Below, one piece after another: positions 63,074 to 64,000 of a stretch of DNA of 64,000 nucleotides. The DNA is taken from NCBI GenBank assembly GCA_964438975.1, contig CAYTMU010000017.1:1-64000 (forward strand), given 5' to 3'. Both the position numbers and the translations under genes were made by a program. The stretch's first letter is position 1. Every line of letters begins with the position of its first letter. The notes under the pieces are model-generated. The model did not search any database. It saw only the letters and a program-made list of their open reading frames with translations, and was not told the DNA's origin. Origin of the DNA: Chryseosolibacter sp964438975. Its GTDB lineage: Bacteria > Bacteroidota > Bacteroidia > Cytophagales > Cyclobacteriaceae.

Positions 63074-64000
63074 ATGAAAAGCAACCGAAGAAGTTTTCTA
63101 AAAGTATCGGGACTGGCAGGTATTGGACTGGCTGGAGGCGCCGGTCTTATCGAGGGGCAAGCTGCGACATTCGCTGCAGCGACTATTACCCCAGGAACCA
63201 GCCAGAAGGGAAAGCATTTTAACATGAGTGGATATGCTGCTCCAAAGCTTGAAACTGTTCGAATAGGATTCGTCGGGTTGGGGAATCGGGGCCCTGGGGC
63301 TGTCAACAGAATGAGCAAGGTCGACGGCGTGGAGATCAAAGCCCTCTGCGATATCCGTCCGGACCGTGCGGAAAAAGCGCGAAAGTCGCTGGAAGGCACA
63401 AAGCACCGCCCAGTATTATTCACGGCTGGCGAGAACGACTGGAAGAAAATGTGCGAGCGCAAAGATATCGACCTGATTTACATAGCTACTCCATGGGCCC
63501 TCCACGCACCCATGGCAATATATGCCATGGAGCAAGGCAAGCACGCCGTCACCGAGGTTCCGGCGGCCGTCACAGTTGATGAGTGCTGGCAGTTAGTGGA
63601 AACATCCGAAAAGACGAAGAAGCATTGCATGATGCTCGAAAATACATGCTATGACTTCTTTGAATTGATGACGCTGAACATGGCACGTCAAGGTTTCTTC
63701 GGTGAATTGATACACGCGGAAGGTGCCTATATCCATGATCTTCTCAATCAGAACTTCAAGAAGGAAACTTACTACGACATGTGGCGCCTGAAGGAGAATA
63801 TGCGCAACGGAAGCCTCTATCCTACTCACGGCCTGGGACCGATAGCGCAAGCGTTGAACGTCAATCGGGGTGACAGAATGGACTATCTCGTATCAGTTTC
63901 CTCCGGTGATTTCCAGATGGGCGAACTCGCCAAAGAGCTAGCGGCAAAAGACAACTTCTACCAGCCCTATGTTAACAAGAAGTTCCGCGGCAACATGAAC
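63074..64000 (+). CDS. GH109-like Gfo/Idh/MocA enzyme (partial, runs off window)
   Basis: The first 309 codons of a NAD-dependent Gfo/Idh/MocA-fold protein. A Tat leader (MKSNRRSFLKVSGLAGIGLA) precedes the Rossmann opening ETVRIGFVGLGNRGPGAVNR. The segments SLYPTHGLGPIAQALNVNRG and CDIRPDRAEKARKSL match family GH109 glycoside hydrolases (alpha-N-acetylgalactosaminidases), which use bound NAD. Substrate preference is inferred from the family. The 3-prime end lies outside the window. Confidence 0.85.
   Translation, partial: MKSNRRSFLKVSGLAGIGLAGGAGLIEGQAATFAAATITPGTSQKGKHFNMSGYAAPKLETVRIGFVGLGNRGPGAVNRMSKVDGVEIKALCDIRPDRAEKARKSLEGTKHRPVLFTAGENDWKKMCERKDIDLIYIATPWALHAPMAIYAMEQGKHAVTEVPAAVTVDECWQLVETSEKTKKHCMMLENTCYDFFELMTLNMARQGFFGELIHAEGAYIHDLLNQNFKKETYYDMWRLKENMRNGSLYPTHGLGPIAQALNVNRGDRMDYLVSVSSGDFQMGELAKELAAKDNFYQPYVNKKFRGNMN

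Overview
The window looks like chromosomal DNA of a Bacteroidota bacterium, probably from the Cytophagales/Chitinophagales side rather than Bacteroides. The evidence is the pyk / IPExxxVDY / acpP / fabF / rnc block, PorV-like and GIN-domain proteins, a Lgt with a long insertion, recurrent TAnnTTTG promoter elements, few Shine-Dalgarno sites and many TPR/LytTR signalling proteins. The lineage within the phylum is an inference. I see no rRNA, CRISPR array, insertion sequence or prophage. The sequence is mostly vertical core genome with accessory patches.

Region 1 (1-12.9 kb) is core metabolism: the N-terminus of a glycosyltransferase, miaA, a small conserved protein, a PhnP-like MBL hydrolase with an NFACT (RqcH-like) protein, pyk, an IPExxxVDY protein, acpP-fabF-rnc, nadE, lgt and a BamA/TamA-like barrel. 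Region 2 (12.9-19.7 kb) has a PorV-like barrel overlapping an exported helix-hairpin-helix/barrel protein, a 34-residue membrane peptide, a GIN-domain protein, an RRM protein with a structured leader, and a gluconate kinase/6-phosphogluconate dehydrogenase pair. Region 3 (19.7-30.1 kb, minus strand) has two tandem membrane-anchored metallophosphoesterases, a tetR-tolC-adaptor-RND efflux operon whose promoter sits inside a near-ideal operator, and an ECF sigma factor with a small membrane protein.

Region 4 (30.2-38.2 kb) is a hydrolase, purL, a DUF4136 lipoprotein, tRNA-Gln, prs, rplY and pth. Region 5 (38.3-46.4 kb) is a divergent redox/electrophile-stress locus. One arm runs yceI, SDR, NDH-2, a 37-codon ORF, dsrE and a FrnE-like oxidoreductase. 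The other arm has a ring-cleaving dioxygenase, a small GNAT and a carboxylesterase, as in the MhqO/MhqD pair. A TRIC channel and a Crp/Fnr regulator follow.

Region 6 (46.5-60.6 kb) holds a Kef-type antiporter, a secreted esterase, a TPR histidine kinase, an M28 lipoprotein peptidase, a PAS histidine kinase, and a minus-strand run of TPR/HisKA_2 kinase, LytTR regulator and a membrane-anchored TIR protein with an apparently intact NADase-type glutamate. Region 7 (60.3-64 kb) has a 59-residue lipoprotein divergent from an unrecognised protein across a hairpin-rich spacer, then a Tat-type esterase-like hydrolase and a GH109-like Gfo/Idh/MocA enzyme that runs off the end.

The least explained parts are the TIR protein with its LytTR system, the divergent redox locus with its palindromes, the hairpin-rich 60.56-60.80 kb spacer and its flanking genes, and three peptides of 30-37 residues. 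I found no single system that I can defend as wholly new.
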